Below, piece by piece: positions 9,360-19,100 of a DNA stretch of 21,316 nt. Location of the stretch: assembly GCA_030265145.1 (NCBI GenBank), contig JARBES010000126.1, forward strand, positions 4,377,299 through 4,398,614, given 5' to 3'. Position numbers and translations under genes: made by a program. Origin of the DNA: Strongylocentrotus pallidus (taxonomy: Eukaryota > Echinodermata > Echinoidea > Camarodonta > Strongylocentrotidae). How positions within the stretch are numbered: position 1 is the first letter of the stretch; each line of letters begins with the position of its first letter. The notes below the pieces were generated by a model. The model worked only from the letters and a program-made list of their open reading frames with translations, had not been told where the DNA came from and searched no databases.

Positions 9360-9880
9360 TTTTTCCAGTATTCACTCATTCTTCTACAATTTTTGTTGCG
9401 CACCGATAAGTATAAAAGATTGCTCTTCATTGTAATGTTTTTCTCTTCCACTGTTCATACTAAACATATTTCTTGTATTCAAATCTCTTAAAACTTGATT
9501 AAAAATGAACTTTTCTAGAATTTCTTTGTTCTTAACTATCTATAAATATGAGGAATGGTAAAGGTTGAATTAGTCAGTTTGGTGCAAAAATATTGTTCAC
9601 CACCGAATAAGTATGAAAATTTGCAATGCACAGATATGTATCCTCTTCCACCATTGCTCATTTCTATGTAAATGTATTTGGTTTTATCTGCCAAGTTTCT
9701 GAAAGCTTACAGCACGATATATATATTTGTAAATAAGACTAGTGGCAAATTTTAGTTCAGTCATTTTTGTTTCAACACCGTAAAGTATAAAATAGCACTG
9801 CCTTGTCACAATTCAGCTCTTCTCCTCCCAATTGATATTAGTACTAAAATATGCTAAGATTTCAAAAGCTTTTTATACAT
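9360..9880 (+). repeat. Three degenerate tandem units in the 3' UTR, copy 1
   Basis: A motif close to TTGTT-x-(C/A)-CACCG-x-TAAGTATAAAA recurs with CACCG at 9401, 9601 and 9776. Each is followed by a CTCTTCC-rich piece and an ATACTAAA-like piece. The units are 175-200 bp apart and diverged from each other. Confidence 0.5.
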
Positions 9881-10040
9881 GTATACTAAACAAAAGTGAG
9901 GATGTTTAATGTAAAGTATGTGGTACGCTTTGTGAAATGGTTTGGATATTCATATTTATTTCATTGAAAATGTATGTATATATTTTATTACCAGATTGTT
10001 ATTCATGCTGTGACAAGTTGAAATTTCAATTATTAAAATG

Positions 10041-10086
10041 GCCCCTTAAAAATATATCCACAGATGCATCTGGTACATTAAGGGGC
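10041..10086 (+). other. Nested inverted repeat in 3' UTR, copy 1
   Basis: GCCCCTTAA (10041-10049) and TTAAGGGGC (10078-10086) are exact reverse complements. In the loop lies the perfect palindrome CAGATGCATCTG (10061-10072). In copy 2 the outer arms no longer match perfectly. Confidence 0.6.
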
Positions 10087-10236
10087 ACTAAATTAAGGAG
10101 ACACAAACTGAAGGTCGAATGGACAACTTGAACATGAATAAGAGTCACACCACAGTGAATTGCATTTATACTGTAAATATTTTATTGTAAAAGATTGCCT
10201 GCATATGTTTGTCTATTGTAATGTACACAACTTATT

Positions 10237-10336
10237 NNNNNNNNNNNNNNNNNNNNNNNNNNNNNNNNNNNNNNNNNNNNNNNNNNNNNNNNNNNNNNNN
10301 NNNNNNNNNNNNNNNNNNNNNNNNNNNNNNNNNNNN
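10237..10336. other. Assembly gap of exactly 100 N
   Basis: The round length is a common placeholder for a gap of unknown size. It lies between the end of copy 1 and the start of the copy 2 flank, so the true distance and any missing exons are unknown. Confidence 0.95.
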
Positions 10337-11087
10337 ATTTTGATAAATTTCAAATAGCGCCTACGGCCGTACAATGGTAGCTGCGACCATGAAAATCTCA
10401 GAATATATAGTTGGGATATATAATTTCCAAACGGGAATAGCTAATCAGCCGATTTTAGTCAAGAAACATTGTTTCATAGATTATTAATATCTTGACCTTG
10501 AGAGGGAGCTATACAACATGAAGAGTTTATTATTTATAATTTTATACCTTTAGACTCGATTTCAACCGCGACAACGGTCAATGTATATTGTAGGAACGCA
10601 TATGCTTCAAATATGTTAATTTGAACCAAATTCATGACCCATACCAAAACTTTGTAATACCTTTAACAATTATCTTGTTGATTTAAACAAAAACAAAAAA
10701 CAAAAAATAAGGAATAGCCGTAGGCTCATATTCACAGAGAATATGATTTGATTTATGAAGTGCCAACTGTTAACCTTTTCATTCAATACAAATTATTGTA
10801 AAGTAAGATCATATCCACAACTGTGACTCGTGTGTATATACTGTTAATCTATAAGGCATTGTAGTTTCACAATGACATTGTTTTGTTTTTTCATCTAGTT
10901 ACAGAATTATAGTATTTTTTACAGAATGGAGAGCTTGGCGATTGACGCTCTATATAAAATCAATGAACTAAAGTTAATCAGGTTTAAACCTGGATTACAG
11001 TTAGCACACTTTTATGAAACGTCAGTTCTCTGTATCCACATATGATGTGACTTATTTTTATATACTTATCTCTTGTATCCTTTTCAG
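10337..11087 (+). other. Flank upstream of copy 2: no gene recognised
   Basis: This is either the intron leading into exon g copy 2 or intergenic DNA. It does not resemble the intron before copy 1. It contains an A-rich low-complexity stretch (10686-10710, CAAAAACAAAAAACAAAAAA). A 39-codon frame at 10926-11042 follows an acceptor-like 'tttttacag' but does not give the phase needed by the next exon. Confidence 0.6.
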
Positions 11088-11259
11088 GTAACACCCTTGC
11101 CAGTGAGTTCAGCTATGAGCTTCTCTTCCCCAACGATGAGGCTAAGGTACAGCTAGAGAATGCTGTCTCTCTTCAGCTCATACGCAAACAGAGGGAGAAG
11201 CTCTCAGGCAACATGACACTCGTATTCAACATCATCTATGCTCCATTCAAGACAATGAG
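11088..11259 (+). CDS. CFAP47: CFAP47 exon g, copy 2
   Basis: The acceptor is 'atccttttcag' ending at 11087 and the donor is 'GAG|GTAAAG' at 11260. It reads as copy 1 except SLQLI for SLRLI and Arg for Lys at the junction. The intron upstream of the acceptor has no clear resemblance to the intron in front of copy 1, so the recognisable duplication starts at or within a few bases of this acceptor. Confidence 0.8.
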
Positions 11260-13403
11260 GTAAAGCCTGTCTCCAATTTTAGCCGTTTTGTCCCAATAGC
11301 TCAAAAGGAAGTGCTATCATTGTCGGCTAAGATTGTTCATGATTGATGTGCAGTTGTCCTTCATTTCTCAAAAGATCTATGAGATGTTAATGCCTGACCA
11401 TGCATTTGTTGATGCTATTGTCAACATGATGTAGTAAAGCCTGGGCATAGTCTTCTTGTCTGTTTTTTATTTTTCCATCAAAGATAAATTATTTATCCAT
11501 TTAATAGAATACTGTGTTAAATTTTCTGGTTTTTCATATGTACAAACTTGAAGTTACAAAACAAACTTGGAACAAAGTATATATTTTAACATATATTGAT
11601 AAGAATACTAATATCAATTGCAGATCAGGAGCCCACCATGTCCCTCTTTACATAAAAGTGTCTAAGAGTAATCATTTTTATTCCTTTTTTCTTTCTTTTT
11701 GAGGGGTTGGGGTTTTGTTTTTTACTACAAGTTTTCTTTCCCCTCTCCTACAATAAAAACATTGAGTTTCTTCATTCAAATGAATCGATCATTCCTTTTT
11801 ACTTGTATTCTAATATTGCACTGTCTTACATCTTTCTTCCAGGCATGATGTCCAGCTGTGTGTGAAGGCCACCACGGGAGGAGTATGGCGGTTCCCTCTT
11901 GGCTTCATCTCCACTGAGCCTACCGCTGATGATCTCATCACCATAGAGTCAGTGGGACTCAATAAACAAGCCATGGTTGGATTCAGGCTCACTAGTCAAG
12001 CTAGGTAAGTCGGAAAGGGTCATTATACGACTTTTAAGATTATGTGTTGAAAATGTGTATGATCATACAAATATGTAAATGAGAAAGGATAACCATCTAG
12101 TTGGAAGATCATGACTACATATGATGCAATCTTCAGTATTTTCTGTTTTACTTTGGTGGGATATTCTTTCTTACTTTTTTTGCAATAACCGAGATGAAAG
12201 AAATAAGACCCTCACCATCTTCCACAGCTGACCAAGACAGCTCATATAGTACAGACAACAAACTATCTAAACTGTGCACATGTAGTATAATTTCACTGCA
12301 CTGAGAAATTCAGTATGGGATCTTCTTCAATCTACTTTTAACCAAACTTACATTTTTACTCTGCTTAACATTTATTGTGTATACTGAAAAATGTCCTTTT
12401 TATTTTTTAGCAAAGATGATATCAATCTTCAAATGTGTTTGTTGTGATTTGTCCTGTAGGCATCCTGTGGGCTTCCAGTCGTACTTTGTAGCTGAGAGTG
12501 ATGTTGAGTTCTCAGTGAGTCCACAGACAGGTGAACTCAAACCTCTAGGTACACCCGGTACTCTCATCACAGTAGGGTTCACACCGAAGCTCTATGGAAA
12601 GACCTATCATGCAAAGCTTGTTGTACAGGTAAGGAGTTCATACATTTAACCTATCTATTTTCTCTCTATCTCCTCACTCACTTTCTTAGCTGTCAGTGTA
12701 TTTCAGTTATATTTCTATTATGAAAAAGTAATAATGATGTATATTTTATAGCCTTTAACTTTTCACAAAAAATGCTGTTTTTCTTAAGTTAATAGGGTTA
12801 TTTCATTTATTATACTCTAAAGTGTATAAAGTACATCAATATGACACTGTGAAATGAAATTGAACCAACATAATAATGTCTTTCTCTTTTGATAACCCCC
12901 CCTCTCTCACTCTCCTTTTCTTTGTCTTTCTTGTCTGTCTGTCTATAAATGTCTTTTTCTGTTTTGTCAGTGACATTGGATTCCATGTTTGTAGAACTGA
13001 GGTAAAGATCTTGCAGGATGGAACAGACAAAAGAATATATTTGCTGTTGCCATATGTTATGAACAAAAATACTATTGAATGATTGATGAAACATGCACTG
13101 TAATTCAAATGCATTTACTCCAAAAAGCATACTACAAGAAAAATTGACAAGCTTCACATTGATTCATTTTCCTCATCCCCACAGACTGCTGACATGCAAT
13201 GGACGTACCAGATCAAGGGTGTGACGCCAGAGTACAACCCACCCACAGGACAATCCCAGAAACCAATCCAAGGACCACACCCTAGTCCAATCAGACGAAA
13301 CAAACCCAAGAACTTCATCCTGGATAACCTAAGCCTCACCACCACAGCGGTGTCATCGCCCATCAAAGGAGCTCCAGTACTCATGAAGACAAATGGGATT
13401 TAA
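11088..13403 (+). CDS. CFAP47: CFAP47-like 3' cassette, copy 2 (four exons, intact frame)
   Basis: Exons 11088-11259, 11843-12004, 12460-12628 and 13185-13403 have exactly the lengths and phases of the last four exons of copy 1. They join into an open frame of about 240 codons that ends with the same MKTNGI and TAA. I count five amino-acid differences against about 27 synonymous ones, so the sequence looks constrained, not decaying. The introns are alignable too (583, 455 and 556 bp against 579, 676 and 566 bp). No copy of exons a-f is seen; the cassette opens at an acceptor needing a phase-1 upstream exon. It may serve as an alternative 3' end of copy 1, be the tail of a second CFAP47 gene whose front is missing at the gap, or be an unexpressed remnant. 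Confidence 0.75.
11260..11842 (+). other. CFAP47 intron g/h, copy 2
   Basis: It is homologous to 5420-5998 and nearly the same length. No other element is seen. Confidence 0.75.
11843..12004 (+). CDS. CFAP47: CFAP47 exon h, copy 2
   Basis: The acceptor is 'tttcttccag' ending at 11842 and the donor is 'CTAG|GTAAGT' at 12005. It has the same length and phase as copy 1. The protein is identical except Ile for Val in GF(V/I)STEPTADD. Confidence 0.82.
12005..12459 (+). other. CFAP47 intron h/i, copy 2
   Basis: It is shorter than the copy 1 intron and largely diverged from it. I see no repeat or gene. Confidence 0.6.
12460..12628 (+). CDS. CFAP47: CFAP47 exon i, copy 2
   Basis: The acceptor is 'gtcctgtag' ending at 12459 and the donor is 'CAG|GTAAGG' at 12629. 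The protein is identical to copy 1 (HPVGFQSYFVAESDVEFSVS onward) despite about nine base changes, all at synonymous positions. Confidence 0.84.
12629..13184 (+). other. CFAP47 intron i/terminal, copy 2
   Basis: It aligns in patches with copy 1. A pyrimidine-rich stretch at about 12896-12945 is low complexity. Confidence 0.6.
13185..13403 (+). CDS. CFAP47: CFAP47 terminal coding exon, copy 2
   Basis: The acceptor is 'catccccacag' ending at 13184 and TAA is at 13401-13403. The reading is that of copy 1, with EYNPPTGQ for EYTPPSGQ as the only amino-acid changes. The shared 3' UTR starts directly after the stop, with 'ctctgtggatacc' in both copies. Confidence 0.84.
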   Translation, partial: TADMQWTYQIKGVTPEYNPPTGQSQKPIQGPHPSPIRRNKPKNFILDNLSLTTTAVSSPIKGAPVLMKTNGI

Positions 13404-14116
13404 CTCTGTGGATACCATTGACTATGAAGCAATCCGTTGCTCCTGTAATGAGGGTGTTCATAAACTTCTGGCTTGTTCCTGGAGAGCACCACCTTAGCAC
13501 CATTATTTCAACCAACTTCTAATACATTTTCAAAGGAATGAAATGCTGTACAGTTCTGATGACCAGCCATGCAAGTTAAATTGATGTAGCACTGACGATA
13601 TGCTTGGATACAAGGAATGATGATTTCAAGAAGAAAAAAAACTATTATTGTACATTTAAAGAACACAAGTGAAGTCGACTTTTGGATGATCATACTAAGC
13701 TCCTATTGATTTCTACCAATAGAAAGTCAGTGGCAGTACCATTGGCACATAGGCCTCTGAAGTTGTTATTAGTCTTAGAAAATAAGAGAGGTGATTAATT
13801 CACAGTTCATCTTAGCATGACTGTAGCTATACAAACCATAATAGATCACTAAGTATCTAATGGTGACACACTGAAAGAAAACGTTTTTAAGAATAAAAGT
13901 GAACTTTGGGATTAGCTATCGGTTGCTGAAATTGATCTTTTGTTTTCAGTATTAGAAGTCTTACACTAAAGTATACACCGTCCTTCACTCATCTTGTAAA
14001 AAGTATTAAGATAGACTAAAACAATTATATTTTGCTGATTTCTAAGTGGATATGTCTTGCAGATTTCAACATTCCAGGCTTGCTTGTGATAGGATGTGTT
14101 GAGTGTACAATATATA

Positions 14117-14122
14117 AATAAA
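14117..14122 (+). promoter_or_regulatory. Candidate polyadenylation signal, copy 2 (proximal)
   Basis: AATAAA followed by 'gtcaca', conserved in position with 8502-8507 in copy 1. Confidence 0.45.
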
Positions 14123-14899
14123 GTCACACAAGAATTAAGCAAACAATAATGTCTTAAGAGCTCAGTTGTAAATTTCATGAATTTTCAGAATAATATTAGT
14201 ATTTAACTTATTTCATGCATGCAGTGTACATATATATTAAATAATAGATTTGAATTGTTAGTCATTCAAAGTTATATAACATGAGAGCAATTGAGAAATC
14301 TTTGTAGAATCATTGTTATAGAAAAATAGAAACTTTATATTTCTAATTGTAATATATTTGTGAGCAGATTCTTGTCTGTAATTCATGGCCTAACCGTTAC
14401 AGTCATATATGGGACATGTTCCATAAACTTGTGTATTGTATGGTAGGATATAAATTTATTTTGATGATATGCTTTTGATTTAAGTTACTTACCTATGCAC
14501 ACTGAACTTGATGCAAATGAATTTCACTCGTCAATGATTATTATGCTACAACTGGACGTTGATGTAAAGTGTAAACAAATTTTAAAGAAAATATTTGCAA
14601 TGCTGTATATAGTATATGTTTAAGTGGAACCAGTGCAGTGACAACATTTTCAAAATATTACTATCAACTTTAATTAAAGGTTATTTATCTATAATTAGTG
14701 GTTTCCATTGTGATGCAATACTTGACTCGTTTTCACTGTAGATAGTTCATATTTAACGCTATTGATTTCATTTGGGTGCAGTTTTATTTTAAAATATATC
14801 ATGATGTACTACAGTGAAGCCTTGATGTTGTCCGTCCAATGATAACTATGCTATTGTATTGGTAATTGCTACATACCGTCCGAGAAGGCAACACATTTT

Positions 14900-15310
14900 T
14901 CCAGTATTCACTCATTCTTCATTAGTTTTTGTTGCGCACCGATAAGTATGAAAGATTGCTATTCATTCTCATTGTCAGGTTTTTCTCTACCACTGCTTAT
15001 ACAAACATATTCTCGTATTGAAATCTCTTAAACCTTGATTCAGTCAGTTTGGTGCAAAATTATTGTTCACCACCGTTAAGTATGAACAATGCTGTTTTAT
15101 ATGTAAATGTATTTGGTTCTATCTGCCAAGTTTCTGAAAGCTTACAGCATGATATTTATCTGTAAATAAGAATAGTGGCACAGTTTAGTTCAGTCAATTC
15201 TGTTTCAACACCGTAAAGTATAAAATAGCACTGCCTTGTCACAATTCAGCTCTTCTCTTCCCAATTGATATTGGTACTAAAATATGCTAAGATTTCAAAA
15301 GCTTTTTATA
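14900..15310 (+). repeat. Three degenerate tandem units in the 3' UTR, copy 2
   Basis: The CACCG-x-TAAGTAT motif recurs at 14937, 15071 and 15209, matching the three units of copy 1. Spacing is shorter (about 134 and 138 bp) because copy 2 lacks two pieces, of about 66 and about 40 bp. Confidence 0.5.
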
Positions 15311-15669
15311 TATGTATACTAAATAAGAGTGAGGATATTCAATGTAAAGCATGTGGTACGCTTTGTGAAATGGTTTGGATATACATATTTATTTCATTGA
15401 AAATGTATGTATATATTTTATTACCAGATTGTTAATTATGCTGTGATGAGTTGAAATTTCAAGCAATTAAATGACCCCTTGAAAATGTATCCAAAGATGC
15501 ATCTGGTACATTAAGGGACACTAAATTAAGGAGACACCAACTGAAGGTTGAATGGACAACTTGAACATGAATAAGAGACCACAGTGTTTTGCATTTATAC
15601 TGTAAATATTTTATTGTAAAAGATTGCCTGCATATGTTTGTCTATTGTAATGTACACAACTTATTTGAA

Positions 15670-15675
15670 AATAAA
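15670..15675 (+). promoter_or_regulatory. Candidate polyadenylation signal, copy 2 (distal)
   Basis: GAAAATAAAAGATC is followed within 30 bases by the T/G-rich 'tggtacttttgcgatgtctt', a usual layout for a cleavage site. Homology with copy 1 is lost here only because copy 1 runs into the gap. Confidence 0.55.
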
Positions 15676-15689
15676 AGATCTTACGAAAT

Positions 15690-18537
15690 GGTACTTTTGC
15701 GATGTCTTCTCTAGCTTTTCCCTATCATATTCAGATTAGAGTTAAATATGCACCTAAGTACGACCGCCTTTCAATTTGAAATTTTTTTTTTAATACCATA
15801 ACACAATTATTTGTTTTAAGCTTGTTCCAGGCGGTTCAGAATTCTTTTCTCAAGGCATGAGTAGTTTTGTACCGTTACATTTCTCCTTTTTTTTTCAAAC
15901 CAAGTAACAAAAATATGAAAATGGCAAGCATTGACAACAGTCGCTTATACATATCAGCAATATAAAAAAAATATATACCAGTTTATGAAATAATATACGA
16001 AATAACATGTAAACATGAGACAAATAATATATGATACATACCAGTACTTGTACAAAAATGGAATGAATTCAGACCACAGATACCAAATGTACATGTTCAA
16101 AGGAAATCCATCAAAATACAAAAACCACAATTACTAAAAAATAATATGTTACAGGAAAGAAAAAAACAAAATTAAATCTTGGGTTACAGACAGTGTCAGG
16201 TTGTTTACGTATTTAACATTCATTTACAAACCTAGACATACAGTATAACCAAAATCTCCATCGTACATCTAAACTTTGTCTACTGTTTTCCACTTTGATT
16301 ACTACCTCTTTGAAGAATCCTAAAAAATGTAACTTGAAGTACATTGACAAGAAACTGAGTATTGGAAAAGTGCTACTGGGGCCCGTTTTTTGAAACGTCG
16401 TAAGTCTAACTTCTTGACTAAATCAGCGTTAGTAAGCTACTTGTCCTCTACATGTTTCACGCAGCCCTCTTTGCCAAGATCAACGACAACATCCTGACAT
16501 CTATTTTCGCTTTTTTGTGAAACGATTTTAATAGGAAGATCAGAGACATCTCTGTAGTTGGCGGATAAAGTTATGACTATCTTGTCGTTGGTTTTTTAGA
16601 AACCGTCTACTGAACTTCTGTCATAACTGAAGATTTAAACTCTGAACTGAAAAGGTCAATCTCTAAATCTCTTTGCAAGTCACCTTGATTAGAGTGAATA
16701 AATAGCAAGATTTTCTTGATCCTCAGGTCTAAAAAGAGTTTTTAATGAGCAGATGAATAAACCTTCTAGAAGATGAAAAACCATCAAACTATTATTTTAA
16801 TGACAAGTATTGAGTTAAAGGCCATTTAACATAAACAACCTTTGAACTATGAATTTAACATCCTGCACCAACCTGATCTTTACCTTCTTTTTTTTTAAAT
16901 TTTTGAACAATATGCTCAATAAAGTTATCAGTGACTTATTCAATTTGACACACATATTCATACCCTGTACATGTATGATAAATAGTACAATAATTACTGT
17001 TATCAACAAAATATACATGCACCTGCAAAAACGATTCATTTAAATCCAAATGCCGACCTTGACAAGTTATGGAAAAGAAATAGTAGTTCTTTACAAAGCA
17101 TTTCATTTTTATCATACAAGAACCTGTATGTAGCACTACCAGGCAGGATGATCAATTATTTTCCTGTATAAAATGGCAGAAATTACACAAAGACAAATTG
17201 CATCACACTTTTAAAAGTTATGAACTTAAATAGACCCAATGGCAGCATTTTCAATTGTTATTTTTGGCACAAAAAAAAAGGACACAGCTATAAAACTACC
17301 TCTAAAATCCTACTCTCATATAGAAATTAGATCGGCTCTATCTTTTTTTCTCTCTATGGGCCATTATATTCCTTTTCCCCCTAAGTTCTATTTTAAAGGA
17401 ATACTTGATGTGAATCTCATAATTCCCAAGTGATCTTAAGTACCATGGGTGTATTTCTGAATAATAATAACACTACAGTGCTTTCATAGTGCATACAATA
17501 ATATTTCTATGCCCTAAAGAAAAGAAAAAGGAAAACAGGAGATGTAATTTGCCAACCAAGATGGCCATAGAGGGGATTTGGCGGTAGTGCTTCTAGTACA
17601 GTATGGCTTTAAATAAATGATGAGCACATAGGAATTATGTCAGTAAGTACAATGATCTTTCAGCCAAGGAATTACACACACATGACAAACTAAAATAAAC
17701 GTATAAGGCTTTAACGTATTTTCAATACTACATTCTACCGCTATAATAATACACACAATATCGTAGTTCTTACTGTTTTTGCAATCTTTGATTGCATGTT
17801 CAATTGTGTTGCTACAGTACCATACATTTAAATAACAGACAAATACTTTTGAAATGCTTCACTTTGACTGACAGTACAATGTATAACAATGGACAAGTTT
17901 GCAATATTTAAAAACAATGCATGCATTACATCTACCTATGGCACGATAAACAACTGTGCATTCTTAGAACTACAAGACCCTTGCAAGATAGGGCATAATA
18001 TGTTTAGAAAATTGAGTTATATTGCAGCATTTACATAACCCTTCTTTTCAATGCATATAAAGCCACCATATACCTTATGACCATCCTGTTCGTACAAAGT
18101 AGCAAAGCGATTACTGTTAAATATGTCACATTTTACTGGTTTAAGCTCAGTCATATGAAACATTCTGATAAACAAATACTGATATTCTGATATACAAATT
18201 CTAAGCAACTTAACGGTCCATCTTACCTTTAAAAAAAAAATAATAATGAGAGTACTTTTGAACACACATCTGATTGTTCTCTCGCTTTATAAATGTGTTT
18301 AAAGAGTGAACAAACTGAAAGACATTCTTCTTAAATGATTGGAAAATTTACTGAGCCTTTTTCGAGTACCGTAATAATTTGAAAACGTTCTTTTTCTCTT
18401 GAAACTACAATACTTACTTTGTAATACCCTTACATGCAATTATTCTTACTGGTGTTCTAATTGAACTTGCTCAAAATGATATATCTTAACAAATAAAAAA
18501 AGATATTAAATAATTGCATAAGTAGAGAGGAATGAGC
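15690..18537. other. Intergenic region between convergent genes
   Basis: AT-rich DNA with many TACATGTA-type pieces and T- or A-runs, and no convincing gene. It holds the MITE-like element at 16378-16606. Small facing pieces ACCGCCT (15763-15769) and AGGCGGT (15829-15835) form a weak inverted repeat. Part of it may be a longer SUPT3H 3' UTR. Confidence 0.6.
16378..16606. mobile_element. MITE-like element with GGGCCCGTTTTTTGAAAC-type end
   Basis: The left end GGGGCCCGTTTTTTGAAACG faces GTTGGTTTTTTAGAAACCGTCT at the right, and the two are imperfect inverted repeats. The interior has 'cgtaagtctaacttcttgac' on one side and 'ataaagttatgactatcttg' on the other, again roughly mirrored. About 229 bp, non-coding. 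This style of end is familiar from abundant short transposons in marine invertebrates. Confidence 0.5.
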
Positions 18538-19058
18538 TTTATTCAAGGTTTCTCAAAAGGGTTTTTCTCAACCCTTTAAAAGGTGCTTTACTTGATGAAA
18601 AGCATAGACTTACAAATGATCTTATGCCCTTTCACTATTCAATCAGCTCAGCACAACTCAACAATCGGTATACTGATTTCAAGATTATTTTCGATTCAAC
18701 TTGAATGAAAACCTTGTTGTAAAAACAATTAATGTACACCATAATTTCATTCAACATGTTTCAAATGGATTTCAAAATACCCTTGCTTCCCGTTACTTTC
18801 AGGGTTTAACATCCACTTTACATGGTAAATTCCATGAGCGTGATATTAAACAGTTTATCATACTTCAGTTTTTGAAACAACTTTCTCACATGACGGCAGG
18901 CATAAGAGCTGAATTTTAGTCCAATGATAATGCTGTTAGTTCCCGGATCTCCAGTAGAAACAGGTTGATTGTCTTAGTCTAATGAGAGATAAGTACGTGC
19001 TGAATGAAGATTGGAATGGTGGCAGCAACGAATGTATGTGAGATGTCTCATAGTGTCT
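18520..19058 (-). other. Probable SUPT3H 3' UTR
   Basis: It follows the proposed stop codon and runs to the first minus-strand AATAAA. No coding frame of note is seen. The end point is an estimate. Confidence 0.45.
18538..18543 (-). promoter_or_regulatory. Candidate SUPT3H polyadenylation signal
   Basis: On the minus strand this reads AATAAA (CTTGAATAAAGCTC). It is the first such hexamer I find downstream of the proposed stop, giving a 3' UTR of about 500 nt. Confidence 0.4.
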
Positions 19059-19100
19059 TTATAAGACAAGTAGCTTCGTTTTCATCCCTGTCACACGTTT
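19059..19100 (-). CDS. SUPT3H: SUPT3H probable terminal coding exon
   Basis: A strong minus-strand acceptor with a long pyrimidine tract (ctttccttttttatctccttcag) ends at 19101. It is followed at phase 0 by [13 protein letters not shown] and TAA at 19061-19059. In vertebrate SUPT3H the protein also ends about a dozen residues after the helix, with a Gly-Met in a similar place as I remember it. The exon is short and the resemblance slight, so this is an inference from splice signals, phase and length. Confidence 0.55.
   Translation of the reverse strand, partial: KRVTGMKTKLLVL

Larger units (their letters stand above)
7791..10236 (+). other. CFAP47 copy 1 3' UTR-like region, up to the gap
   Basis: No open frame of note. 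It aligns with 13404-15666 over its whole length with indels. It holds an early AATAAA (8502-8507), three degenerate repeat units (9360-9880) and a short hairpin (10041-10086). It stops at the run of N, four bases before the point where copy 2 shows its distal polyadenylation signal. Confidence 0.6.
13404..15690 (+). other. CFAP47 copy 2 3' UTR-like region
   Basis: It aligns with 7791-10236 up to 15666, with several deletions relative to copy 1. It has no coding frame of note. It ends at a good AATAAA (15670-15675) followed by a T/G-rich stretch, so this is the likely end of the longest transcript. Confidence 0.6.

Noticed and set aside
10926-11042. Small frame after an acceptor-like site, considered as a first exon for copy 2
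   Set aside because: Its only donor (CAG|GTTTAA at about 10981) leaves two bases, while exon g copy 2 needs one. The encoded peptide is not recognisable.
12810-13157. 115-codon open frame on the minus strand
   Set aside because: It lies across an intron and a pyrimidine-rich low-complexity tract, and the encoded Arg/Glu/Lys run comes from that tract.
5248-13403. Retroposed origin of copy 2
   Set aside because: Introns are present and alignable in copy 2, so it arose by DNA duplication and not from a spliced transcript.
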